From assembly GCF_900109045.1 (NCBI RefSeq), contig NZ_FNYL01000003.1:124001-188000 (forward strand): a DNA stretch of 64,000 nt, read 5' to 3'. The DNA comes from Dyadobacter sp. SG02 (lineage in GTDB: Bacteria; Bacteroidota; Bacteroidia; Cytophagales; Spirosomataceae). This document shows, one piece after another, positions 9,112 through 17,786 of the stretch. Made by a program: the position numbers and the translations under genes. The stretch's first letter is position 1. Each line of letters opens with the position of its first letter. The notes below the pieces were generated by a model. That model was given only the letters and a program-made list of their open reading frames with translations. It ran no database searches and was not told the origin of the DNA.

Positions 9112-9687
9112 ATGAAAACCATAGTGAAGTTGATAAAATCCGCTGGTATGGCGGTTGTGGCGGGTGTATTCATGATGGCGTGCAGCAATGCCCTTCAAGT
9201 CAGTTACGATTACGACTCGGCTGTGAACCTGAAACAATTCAAAACCTTCAAAGTGGAGGCCGAGCATAATATGGAACAGGACCCGTTGCTGGGTAGCGAA
9301 CTGAACAGGCGCCGGTTGGGCGATGCCGTGGTGGAAGTGATGGAAGCCAAAGGCTACAAAATGGACACCCAGAATCCCGAAATCGTGGTGCGGTTTATGA
9401 CGGATGTGAAAGACCGTCAGCAAGTACGCTCCAATAATATGTATTCTCCATACATGTGGTGGTATGGAGGTGGCAACAATATTTCTACCTACAATTACCA
9501 GGAAAGCCGCTTTATCCTGAATATTTACCAGAAAGCGAGCGAGCGAATGGTATGGCAGGGTTGGGCATCCGGAAAAGTGAAGGCGCCAACCAAGAAGGAA
9601 GATCAGAATACCATGATCAAAAACACGATGTCCGATATTCTCCGTTCGTTTCCACAGGCCACGCTGGATACTTATAGCAGGAAGTAA
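9112..9687 (+). CDS. DUF4136 family lipoprotein
   Basis: 191 residues. The signal peptide ends in the lipobox-like MMACS (Cys near residue 24), giving a lipoprotein in the periplasm. The mature domain fits DUF4136: an early VSYDYDSAVNLKQFKTFKV strand region, then RRRLGDAVVEVMEAKGY, and NPEIVVRFMTDVKD. A Tyr-rich segment (MWWYGGGNNISTYNYQE, near residues 116-132) gives way to RMVWQGWASGK, a typical family ending. Function unknown; the family is common in Bacteroidota envelopes. It is monocistronic, between two terminators. Confidence 0.85.
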   Translation: MKTIVKLIKSAGMAVVAGVFMMACSNALQVSYDYDSAVNLKQFKTFKVEAEHNMEQDPLLGSELNRRRLGDAVVEVMEAKGYKMDTQNPEIVVRFMTDVKDRQQVRSNNMYSPYMWWYGGGNNISTYNYQESRFILNIYQKASERMVWQGWASGKVKAPTKKEDQNTMIKNTMSDILRSFPQATLDTYSRK

Positions 9688-9701
9688 TTTGTTAAATGTT
9701 C

Positions 9702-9743
9702 ATCATACAAAATGCCGGGCTTATGTCCGGCATTTTGTATGAT
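9702..9743. terminator. Bidirectional terminator, 17-bp perfect stem
   Basis: ATCATACAAAATGCCGG at 9702-9718 pairs perfectly with 9727-9743 around an 8-base loop. It separates the DUF4136 gene (+) from the convergent efflux operon (-), and the A/T-rich stem base serves both directions. Confidence 0.88.
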
Positions 9744-9842
9744 AAATCACTCTTCTCTAAAACCCGTTTCTTCCATTCTGATCCTGCGATGTTCTTCGGG
9801 TTTTGGCTCGTCGATCGGCTAATGCTTTTCTTACGGTTTCTC

Positions 9843-12800
9843 CTACAAATCCTGCCCGTTTCGATACTCCTCGGATGCCTTTTTCACAATGGCGTCCCCA
9901 TCGTGCAAATCCCCGAATACTTCCACGAGCGTATCGACCACCACGCCACGCTTAACAGGTACCCATTCGGCTTTTTTGCCTTTGTCGCGGATCACAAATA
10001 CCTGCTCGCTGGAATTGACGACGGCGGTTGTCGGAACAAAAAGGGTGTTACCCGTGCGCTCGGTGTTGAGTTGTACCTGTGCGTACATACCTGCTTTTAA
10101 CTCGTTGGAACGGTTGTTGACGTCGAATTCGGTCATCATGGAACGGTTTTCTTCGGCTAATGTGCGGGAACTGCGGGCGTAAACAGCTTTGTAGATTTTC
10201 TCGGGACTGGCCGAAACGGTGAAACTTACTTCGCCTTTGTTAGGGATGGCGCTCGACATGTTTTCGGGGATCGCGAGCGTCAGACGTAGTTTGGTGTTGT
10301 CTTCCAAAATGAATAAAGGCTTGGCTCCGCCTTCGCCGGGGCCTACAAGCGCGCCAGGGCTGATATTTCTTTCCGTAATAATGCCGTCGAACGGCGCTGT
10401 GACGGTAAGATAATGCGAAAGCTCTGTTTTGGTTTCCATAAATGACTTCGCGGCCTGTACATTCCCTTTGGCTACGGACATCGCCGAGCTGTCGGCGGCT
10501 GCGCGTGCTTTGGCGAGGTCAAGCTCATTGAGCGAGACGGCTCCCTCAGTCCGGTTGGTTTTTTGCAAGCGGCTGTATGTCAATGCGCTGGCTTGATAGC
10601 GGGTTGTTGTTTGCTGTAATGCGGCTTCGGCGGCGATAAGCTGCGCTTTGGCCTGGCTTAGTTCGGAGATCACTTCCGGTGCCTCCAATACTGCCAGAAC
10701 CTGCCCCTTCCGCACCATTGTGCCCCGGTCTGCATTCACCGTTTTGACAAAACCTTTGATTTTCGGATGAATGCTGACCTTGTTCCACGGTTTCAACTCG
10801 CCGGGTAATGCGATCTGCTTGGCCGGTTTCATGCTTTTTACATAGGCCAGTTCCACAACCTGGGTCTCGGCCGGGGCTTTGGCTTCGTGCTTTTCGCTGG
10901 TTTCGGCGGTGCTGCTGCATGCGCTCATACCGGCCGCGACGGTGATCAATATCAGAATGGATTTCAAGGTATTCATGGAAACAGCTGTTTGGAGTTTTTT
11001 ACGGAAGAAATTGCTTTCGGGATCTTCGGGATCGAGGGATACCGAGTTGACGGACGCTTTACGCTGTACCAGCGTGAATACCGCAGGTAAAATGAGCAGA
11101 GATGCCAGTGTGGAAGCGATCAGCCCACCGATTACGGCTTGCCCGAGCGGCGCGATCTGGTCGCCGCCCTCGCCGAGGCCGGATGCCATCGGGATCATCC
11201 CGGCGATCATCGCGATACTCGTCATCAGGATCGGGCGGATACGGCTGCCGGCTGCGAGCGTTACGGCTTTGTGCGCATCTTGCAATTTGAGGCGCAGGTT
11301 TTCGGCATTGGTTACCATCAGGATCGCATTCGCTACCGATACCCCGACGGACATGATCAGTCCCATGTAGGATTGCAGGTTCAACGTCGCGCCGGTAAGT
11401 AACAGCAGGCCAATCGAGCCCACAACTACTGCCGGGATGGTTGAAAGTACTACCAACGAAAGTTTGAACGACTGATAAGTAGCTGCGAGCAGAAGGAACA
11501 TGATCACGACGGCGATCAAAAGACCGGTCTGCAAGCTGCTCAATGTTTCTGTCAGCAGTTCGGTTTGGCCTTTCAGCTCTACAATCACCCCGCGCGGCGG
11601 TTCGCCTGCATTCTTGATCGCTTTCTGAACGGCGGTAGTGGCAGCACCGAGGTCTTTTTTATGAATGTTGGCCGTGACGGTCACCAACCGGTTCGGACCG
11701 GCGCGGTCGTATTCTCCGGGGGCGGTTTTTTCGGAGAATGTTGCCACATCGGCCAGCAGCGGATTGCTGACGCCGGTTTTCAAAGGAATCGTACCAATAT
11801 CTTCCACGGACGTCATCTGGTATTCCGGAATTTGAACCTGAACCTGATAGGCGAGCCCTTTCGCGTCGTCGAGCCAGAGGTTTTTGTCTGTAAAACGGCT
11901 GGAAGATGTAGCTGCTACCATCGAGCGCGCCACCTGGGTGGAGGTAATACCCAATTGCCCGGCCCGTTCGCGGTCGATTTTTACGTCGAGGATCGGATAT
12001 TGCAATGGCTGTGCGATCTGCACGTCGCGGAGGAATGCGATCTGTTGCATTTCCTTCTGGATTTTACGGGCAAACCTTCCGGCCTCTTCCACGTCTTTGG
12101 CAGCTACACTCACCTCGATCGGCGTCGATGCGCCCTGGCTCATGATTTTGTCGACCAGCTCGATGGGTTCGAATGAAATCGCCAGATTCGGAATTTCCTT
12201 CGCGATTCTTGCCCGCAGCTTTTCCTTCAATGCATCCATTTTTACGGGAAATTCTTCTTTCAGGGAAACCTGCAAAACCGCCTCGTGCGGGCCGCTGTTG
12301 AACACGAAAATATTGGAAGTACCATAGCTGGAAGGAACTGTACCCACGTAAGCCGAGGATATTTCGACATGCTCTTTACCCACTTCCGATTTAATCAGAT
12401 TCAAAACCTTCAACGTAGCCTCTTCCGTGCGCTCCACGCGTGTACCGTCGGGTACCCGCATGCGCATCTGGAACTGGTGACTGTTGGCTTTGGGTAGAAT
12501 GTCGGTACCGATGAGGAAGAACCCGCCGACGATTAATGCAATGGTTCCGACCAGATATACCGGAACGACCAGGCGCTTGCCCATGATGCCGCCGAGTACA
12601 TTCAGGTATTTCAATTTAAACTTTTCAAAACCGGTAGGCGGCAGCGACGGGTGCGCACCTTCTTCGATCACGTCGTTAACTTCCTGGCTGTCTAAGGCCA
12701 AAGTAGGCGCTTCATGATGCGGATGGTCTTTCAAGAGCCAGTTGGAAAGTACCGGTACCAATGTCTGTGAAAGCAAAAACGAAGCGATCATCGCGAAACC

Positions 12801-14201
12801 TACCGCCAGCGAGAGTGGCAAAAACATCGATCTTGGAATACCACTCATAACAAACGACGGCGCAAAAACGGCCAGGATTGCGAGCAGAATCAGGAATTCT
12901 GGAAATGCGATTTCCTTACACGCGTCCCAAATGGCCTGTTCTTTCGGTTTGCCCATTTCCTGATGCTGGTGAATGTTTTCAATAGTCACCGTCGCCTGGT
13001 CGACGAGTACCCCGATAGCCAGCGCCAGCCCGCTCAATGTCATGATATTGATGGTTTGACCAAACAAATTCATCAAGATCACCGCCGAAAGAATTGAAAT
13101 AGGAATAGTTACGATCACGATGATCACACTGCGCCAGTCCCTGAGGAAGAGTAGCACCATCAAACCCGTCAGCAATGCGCCGAGAATACCCTCGGTAATG
13201 AGGCTTTTCAAAGAGTTGGTCACATACACCGATTGGTCGAATTCATAGGAGATCTTTACGTCTTCCGGCACGGCATTCCGCAGCTGTGGCAGTGCGGCGC
13301 GGATATTGTTCACCACATCGAGCGTCGAAGCATCCGATTTTTTAACCACCGGAATATAAACTGCGCGGCGGCCATTGATCAATGCATAGCTCACCGTAAC
13401 GTCCGCGCCATCTTCGACAACACCTACGTCACGAATGAACACAGTAGGTCCCGCTCCGACGCGGATAGGGATATTTAAAAAATCTTCCGGTTTCTTAATG
13501 AGCGAGTTGACCGGCGTCATCAAAGTTTTGTCGCCCATACGGATGTTACCGGCCGGCGAGGGCTGGTTGTTGGCAATAATGGATTTGATCACCTCTTCCG
13601 GCGTCAGATGGTAGCTGCGGATGCGCTCCGGGTCGACCCGTACGACGATCGTACGTTGGTTACCACCGAATGGCGGCGGGCTGGAAACACCTTCGATGCG
13701 GCTGAACATCGGCCGCACGCGGGAGGACGCGAAATCCTGGATTTCGTTCAGCGACCGCGAGGCGCTTTCGAACACCATTTGCCCGATCGGTACCGAGCTG
13801 GCATCGAAACGGACCACCTGCGGGGGTACGGTGCCCTCGGGCATGTAGGCCTTCGCGCGGGAGACGTTGTTGGCGACCTCCGCTGCGGCCTGCGCCATGT
13901 CGGTGCCGGGATAGAACGAAAGTTTGATCAATGATAATCCCTGGATCGTTTTCACATCCACATCGCGGATACCCGACACGTACAGGAAGTGGTCCTGGTA
14001 GCGGGTGGCGATGAAGCCGTCCATCTGGTCGGGCGCCATACCGCCGTAGGGCTGCACCACGTAAATGGTGGGCAAATCGAGGTTAGGGAAAATGTCGACG
14101 GGAATGCTCCGTATCGACAGAATCGAGAAGAATAGGATGCCTATCACGACCACCACGATGGAAATGGGCTGTCGGAGGGCAGTTCTGATGAGTTGATACA
14201 T
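9843..14201 (-). CDS. RND efflux pump fused in frame to its membrane-fusion adaptor
   Basis: One uninterrupted frame of 1452 residues. Residues 1 to about 1075 are an AcrB-like inner-membrane RND pump: the start MYQLIRTALRQPISIVVVVI is the first membrane helix, with large periplasmic loops and a second half from GKRLVVPVYL near residue 540. Residues 1076-1452 are a complete adaptor (HlyD/AcrA type): a lipoprotein-like signal MNTLKSILILITVAAGMSACSS, barrel-sandwich lipoyl halves (PKIKGFVKTVNADRG, APFDGIITERNISPG) and a helical hairpin. Normally these are two genes. The internal ATG is at 10976, so separate translation is possible. Pump residues are unusual: LVDQATVTIEN replaces the common LVDDA, and VANAIL replaces the common KNAIL in helix 10. 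It lies 4 bases after the TolC gene. Confidence 0.85.
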   Translation of the reverse strand: MYQLIRTALRQPISIVVVVIGILFFSILSIRSIPVDIFPNLDLPTIYVVQPYGGMAPDQMDGFIATRYQDHFLYVSGIRDVDVKTIQGLSLIKLSFYPGTDMAQAAAEVANNVSRAKAYMPEGTVPPQVVRFDASSVPIGQMVFESASRSLNEIQDFASSRVRPMFSRIEGVSSPPPFGGNQRTIVVRVDPERIRSYHLTPEEVIKSIIANNQPSPAGNIRMGDKTLMTPVNSLIKKPEDFLNIPIRVGAGPTVFIRDVGVVEDGADVTVSYALINGRRAVYIPVVKKSDASTLDVVNNIRAALPQLRNAVPEDVKISYEFDQSVYVTNSLKSLITEGILGALLTGLMVLLFLRDWRSVIIVIVTIPISILSAVILMNLFGQTINIMTLSGLALAIGVLVDQATVTIENIHQHQEMGKPKEQAIWDACKEIAFPEFLILLAILAVFAPSFVMSGIPRSMFLPLSLAVGFAMIASFLLSQTLVPVLSNWLLKDHPHHEAPTLALDSQEVNDVIEEGAHPSLPPTGFEKFKLKYLNVLGGIMGKRLVVPVYLVGTIALIVGGFFLIGTDILPKANSHQFQMRMRVPDGTRVERTEEATLKVLNLIKSEVGKEHVEISSAYVGTVPSSYGTSNIFVFNSGPHEAVLQVSLKEEFPVKMDALKEKLRARIAKEIPNLAISFEPIELVDKIMSQGASTPIEVSVAAKDVEEAGRFARKIQKEMQQIAFLRDVQIAQPLQYPILDVKIDRERAGQLGITSTQVARSMVAATSSSRFTDKNLWLDDAKGLAYQVQVQIPEYQMTSVEDIGTIPLKTGVSNPLLADVATFSEKTAPGEYDRAGPNRLVTVTANIHKKDLGAATTAVQKAIKNAGEPPRGVIVELKGQTELLTETLSSLQTGLLIAVVIMFLLLAATYQSFKLSLVVLSTIPAVVVGSIGLLLLTGATLNLQSYMGLIMSVGVSVANAILMVTNAENLRLKLQDAHKAVTLAAGSRIRPILMTSIAMIAGMIPMASGLGEGGDQIAPLGQAVIGGLIASTLASLLILPAVFTLVQRKASVNSVSLDPEDPESNFFRKKLQTAVSMNTLKSILILITVAAGMSACSSTAETSEKHEAKAPAETQVVELAYVKSMKPAKQIALPGELKPWNKVSIHPKIKGFVKTVNADRGTMVRKGQVLAVLEAPEVISELSQAKAQLIAAEAALQQTTTRYQASALTYSRLQKTNRTEGAVSLNELDLAKARAAADSSAMSVAKGNVQAAKSFMETKTELSHYLTVTAPFDGIITERNISPGALVGPGEGGAKPLFILEDNTKLRLTLAIPENMSSAIPNKGEVSFTVSASPEKIYKAVYARSSRTLAEENRSMMTEFDVNNRSNELKAGMYAQVQLNTERTGNTLFVPTTAVVNSSEQVFVIRDKGKKAEWVPVKRGVVVDTLVEVFGDLHDGDAIVKKASEEYRNGQDL

Positions 14202-14205
14202 AATA

Positions 14206-15663
14206 TTAGTTGTTTATCTGGCTCAGGAAAATGTCGAGGTCACCCGCGGCGGCGGCTTTCAGGAGCAGCGAGCGCCATGCATTGCCGTTGGTGACGAATT
14301 TGTCGATCTCCGCGCGGTTCAATGCATTTACACTTTGTGCCAATGTGAAAAGGTCGGTCAAACCGCTCTGGTAACGCGCTTCGGCCTGGTTGAATGCGGT
14401 TCGCGCGGCTGCGAGCTGCACGGGGGTAAGGCGTGCCTGCGCAAGCGAGAGCTGGAACTGGATTTCGGATTCGCGCGACTGGCGGTCGAGTTGCAGTTGT
14501 TGGGTTTTATATAAAGATTTGAACCGCTCGGCCTGGAATTGCTCGGCGTGATAGTCGTTTCTGACTTTGAAAATATTGGTCAGGTTCCAGCGTGTGGAAA
14601 CGCCGACCAGGTAGTTGTAAACCTGGTATTTCACCCCGCTGCCGAAATCGGTGCGGAAGGAATCGTCCTTGTTCGAAACTCCTGAACCGCGTCCCCAACC
14701 AGCGCCTACCAGTGAAACAGACGGCAAATAGGAACGTTTAACAGCAAGGCTCCGCGCCACCGAGGCATCGATCTGCGCTTGTGAAAACCTTAATGCAGGG
14801 TTTTTGAGAAATGATGCGATTTCAGAAGAAGCAACGGGCAGTTGGGCATAAAAACCCATCGTATCCACCGCGATACTGTCGTGCAGCTCACCGGTCAATT
14901 CCGAGAACCGCAGGCGTTGCGCCTTTTCTGAACGTTGGCTTTCCAGCAACAGCAATTGGGCTTTGGCATATTCCGCCGCGGCTAGTGAGCTATCGACGCC
15001 CGGGCGCATGCCGGAAGTGACGGCGGCGTCGGTAACACGTTTGAAAACGGCGGCCCGTTCCAGGTTCTGGCGCTGGGCGTCTACCAGTTTCTGGTTAATC
15101 AGCAGCAGCAGATAGGCATCGATGATTTTGACCTGATGCTGAAAGAGCTCGTTCTCGTAATCGGCCTGGGTGCGGGCCAGGTCGGCTTTGGCGGCATTCA
15201 CATTGGCATTAATTTTTCCAAAATTGAAAACCTTCCAATCGACCATGGCGGTGGTGAAACTGCCGAAAGTCGGCGTGTAGATATTTTCGGGACGGATACC
15301 GCCGGAGGGCGATAATGCGCTACCCTCATTAGGCAAAAAGGCACCGGCCACACTGTTGCTCGTGGCATAGGTATATTGATCCTGCACGATGAATGCAGGC
15401 AAATAGTCTGTTTTGACGGATTTGATGCGGCTTTCGGCGCTGTGTATTTCGGCCTGTTTGGCTTTCAGGAAGGGGAAATTGCCCTTGCCTTGCTCCAATG
15501 CCTCGTGCAGTTTAATGTGCTGCGCATTTGCTTGTACGCATGCGAAGACAGCGAAAAGCAATGCAAGCCAGCGGTTTTTAATACCGAAGATCCGGTGTGC
15601 CGGAGAATGCGCGTTTCCCGGCGGAAAAAAGCGGGAAACCGAATGATACTGGGAGTGCTTCAT
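14206..15663 (-). CDS. TolC-family outer-membrane efflux channel
   Basis: 485 residues. After a 27-residue basic stretch comes a signal-like segment (NRWLALLFAVFACVQANA). The mature protein is rich in long helices with Ala, Gln and Leu (for example KAKQAEIHSAESRIKSVKTD near residue 62 and AEARYQSGLTDLFTLAQSV near 440), the OEP repeat pattern of TolC-like proteins. It should form the exit duct for the pump-adaptor protein encoded just downstream. It is first in the operon, so its divergent promoter region (15664-15819) is shared with the response regulator. The long N-terminal extension before the signal may mean the true start is later, but no better ATG is visible. Confidence 0.88.
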   Translation of the reverse strand: MKHSQYHSVSRFFPPGNAHSPAHRIFGIKNRWLALLFAVFACVQANAQHIKLHEALEQGKGNFPFLKAKQAEIHSAESRIKSVKTDYLPAFIVQDQYTYATSNSVAGAFLPNEGSALSPSGGIRPENIYTPTFGSFTTAMVDWKVFNFGKINANVNAAKADLARTQADYENELFQHQVKIIDAYLLLLINQKLVDAQRQNLERAAVFKRVTDAAVTSGMRPGVDSSLAAAEYAKAQLLLLESQRSEKAQRLRFSELTGELHDSIAVDTMGFYAQLPVASSEIASFLKNPALRFSQAQIDASVARSLAVKRSYLPSVSLVGAGWGRGSGVSNKDDSFRTDFGSGVKYQVYNYLVGVSTRWNLTNIFKVRNDYHAEQFQAERFKSLYKTQQLQLDRQSRESEIQFQLSLAQARLTPVQLAAARTAFNQAEARYQSGLTDLFTLAQSVNALNRAEIDKFVTNGNAWRSLLLKAAAAGDLDIFLSQINN

Positions 15664-15707
15664 AATTCGGGTTAAAGAGATTTTTAGCCGAAATTAGAGC
15701 TCAATTC

Positions 15708-15778
15708 TGGAAACATTTGGGAAACACAACCTTGCAATGGACTGTTTATTACGCGATTATCCTTCCTAAATGTTTCCA
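15708..15778. promoter_or_regulatory. Candidate OmpR-type operator between efflux operon and regulator
   Basis: GGAAACA occurs at 15709-15715 and again at 15720-15726, 11 bases apart, the spacing of direct-repeat sites for winged-helix response regulators. An inverted copy lies further on: TGGAAACATTT at 15708-15718 matches AAATGTTTCCA at 15768-15778. The site lies between divergent genes, so the regulator could control both the pump and itself. Confidence 0.5.
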
Positions 15779-15789
15779 ACTTCAGGGTG

Positions 15790-15797
15790 TATTTTTG
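15790..15797 (+). promoter_or_regulatory. Bacteroidota -7 element (TATTTTTG)
   Basis: TATTTTTG fits the TAnnTTTG consensus and lies about 22 bases before the regulator ATG, giving a short leader. No convincing -33 TTTG is seen, which would suit an activator-dependent promoter. Confidence 0.4.
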
Positions 15798-15819
15798 TAA
15801 AGTATCTTTTGAAAGAGGA

Positions 15820-16497
15820 ATGAAAATTTTAGTTGTCGAGGACGAAAAAGGGCTTGCAGAAAGTATCACCGACTACCTCTCCCGCGAGGGGTTTGTTTGC
15901 GAGGTGGCCAACACCTTCTGGCAGGCCGACGAAAAGATCAGTTTGTACCAGTACGATTGCACGATCGTAGACCTGACGCTGCCCGATGGCAATGGTTTCG
16001 ACATTATCAAAACATTGAAAAAGATCGCAGCGGCGACGGGTATTATCATTATTTCGGCCCGTAATACGCTGGAAGACAAGTTAAAAGGGCTGGAAATCGG
16101 TTCGGACGATTATATGACCAAACCTTTTCATCTTTCCGAGCTGAATGCGCGGGTAAAGTCGCTCATCCGGCGCAGGAATTTTGGGGGAAACAATGATATG
16201 ACCTGGAAGGATATCCGGGTCAACTTGCCTGCGCGGAAGGTTTTTATTAAAGACATTGAAACCACATTGTCCAAAAAGGAGTACGATCTGCTGCTTTATT
16301 TTCTTTCCAATATCGATGTCGCATTAACCAAGGAATCCATTGCGGAGCACCTCTGGGGCGACAATATGGATTCGGCCGATTCGCTGGACATGGTGTATTC
16401 GCATATCAAAAACCTCCGACGGAAAATCGTGGAAAAGGGCGGAAAAGATTACATTCAATCGATTTACGGGATAGGTTACAAATTCACCGCACCTTGA
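15820..16497 (+). CDS. OmpR-family response regulator
   Basis: 225 residues from the ATG at 15820, which is preceded by GAAAGAGGA, a good Shine-Dalgarno; an upstream start at 15787 would add 11 residues with no family counterpart. The receiver domain has acidic residues VVEDE (7-9), the phosphorylation site Asp51 in TIVDLTLPDG, the Thr/Ser in IIISARN and Lys in DDYMTKPF. The C-terminal winged helix has SKKEYDLLLYFL and DMVYSHIKNLRRKI. It is translated just ahead of its kinase with a TTGA overlap. Likely target: the divergent efflux operon and its own promoter (inferred from position and the repeat at 15709-15726). Confidence 0.92.
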   Translation: MKILVVEDEKGLAESITDYLSREGFVCEVANTFWQADEKISLYQYDCTIVDLTLPDGNGFDIIKTLKKIAAATGIIIISARNTLEDKLKGLEIGSDDYMTKPFHLSELNARVKSLIRRRNFGGNNDMTWKDIRVNLPARKVFIKDIETTLSKKEYDLLLYFLSNIDVALTKESIAEHLWGDNMDSADSLDMVYSHIKNLRRKIVEKGGKDYIQSIYGIGYKFTAP

Positions 16498-17753
16498 AAC
16501 TGCTCGAAAAAGCCAGTCGCATTTACCTGATCGCCTCCTTGCTCATTTACGTGGCGGTGGGGATTGCTTTTTACTGGATCATCAATTTCATGATCTACGA
16601 CGAGGTGGAGAGCCGATTGATGGTCGAAAAGCAGGATTTCGAGACTTACGTCCGCGCGAACGACACCTGGTCCAACAATTCCTACTTCGTCGAGAATAAA
16701 ATCGAGGTCGTACCGGTATTTGGCAAATTCGACAATAAGGTTGCATTTACGGACACGCTCATCAGCAACCGCTACGACGAAACGGCCGATCCGTTCCGGC
16801 AGCTCACATTCTACACATTGATCGGCGGCTCGCCGTACCGCGTCGCGATCCGGAAGTCGATGATCGAATCCTACAAGCTGATTGAGGCCATTTCGGTTGC
16901 GATGATCGCATTTTTGGGGCTTTTGTTGGTCAGTACCTTCCTGTTTCACCGTGTTTTATCGGGGAAGCTATGGAAACCGTTTTATGATTCGCTGGCTAGA
17001 ATCAAGGATTTCGACTGGACGAAAAACAAGCCGCTGGAAACGGTGCGCAGCGAAATCACGGAGTTCAACGAGCTGGGCGATGTGATGGAGAAAATGGCTT
17101 CGAAGATGCAGCACGACTACCGCAGCCTGCGCGAGTTTACCGAGAATGCTTCCCACGAAATCCAGACGCCGCTCGCGCTCATCAATGCACGCGTGGAGCA
17201 GTTTATTCAATCCAAAGATCTTGGCGAAAACCATACCTACTGGATCGAAGAGATTTACCATGCGGCACGGCGGATGTCGAGGCTTAATCAGGGCCTTTTA
17301 TTGTTGGCAAAAATTGAAAACCAGCAGTTTACGGAACAGGAAGAACTCGATCTTTCGGAGCTCGCATTGAACAAGCTGAAAGATTTTGAAGATATTTTGC
17401 AGCATAAAGACATCCGGGTTTCCTTGCAGTCGGCAGGTAGTTTCCGTAAAGTGATGTCGCCGGCGCTGGCGGAGATTCTTTTAACCAACCTGATTAACAA
17501 TGCGATCCGGCACAACTATACCGGCGGGGAGCTCAGGCTGGAATCCGGTGTCGACTATTTACAGGTCAGCAACACGGGCAATCCGCTAAAAAGCGAGCCG
17601 GAGCGGTTGTTCGAACGGTTCAAGAAAGAATCTGCCGGAGCAGAATCGCTCGGGCTTGGGCTGGCGATCGTGAAGCAGATTTGTGATAATTGTGAGCTGC
17701 GGATTTCTTACCGGTACGAGGAGCCGGTGCATTCGATCAGAATAATGCTGTGA
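16494..17753 (+). CDS. Sensor histidine kinase
   Basis: 419 residues with a TTG start that overlaps the regulator stop (TTGA, 16494-16497). Membrane helices near residues 11-33 and 133-153 frame a periplasmic sensor of about 100 residues with no recognised domain. A HAMP-like linker leads to the H-box NASHEIQTPLAL, with His221 as phosphoacceptor. ATP-binding motifs follow: N-box LTNLINNAIRHN near residue 330 and the G-box GLGLAIVKQ near 388. It should phosphorylate the regulator encoded upstream. The signal is unknown; the divergent efflux operon points to a toxic compound or envelope stress. It ends at a strong hairpin terminator. Confidence 0.92.
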   Translation: MKLLEKASRIYLIASLLIYVAVGIAFYWIINFMIYDEVESRLMVEKQDFETYVRANDTWSNNSYFVENKIEVVPVFGKFDNKVAFTDTLISNRYDETADPFRQLTFYTLIGGSPYRVAIRKSMIESYKLIEAISVAMIAFLGLLLVSTFLFHRVLSGKLWKPFYDSLARIKDFDWTKNKPLETVRSEITEFNELGDVMEKMASKMQHDYRSLREFTENASHEIQTPLALINARVEQFIQSKDLGENHTYWIEEIYHAARRMSRLNQGLLLLAKIENQQFTEQEELDLSELALNKLKDFEDILQHKDIRVSLQSAGSFRKVMSPALAEILLTNLINNAIRHNYTGGELRLESGVDYLQVSNTGNPLKSEPERLFERFKKESAGAESLGLGLAIVKQICDNCELRISYRYEEPVHSIRIML

Positions 17754-17780
17754 TGGTGCGAAGGTCCTGCTTCGCACCAT
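17753..17780. terminator. Terminator hairpin between convergent genes
   Basis: ATGGTGCGAAG (17753-17763) pairs perfectly with CTTCGCACCAT (17770-17780) around a 6-base loop. It begins at the kinase stop and ends 6 bases before the stop of the convergent redoxin gene, so it can serve both. Confidence 0.75.
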
Positions 17781-17786
17781 GCCATG

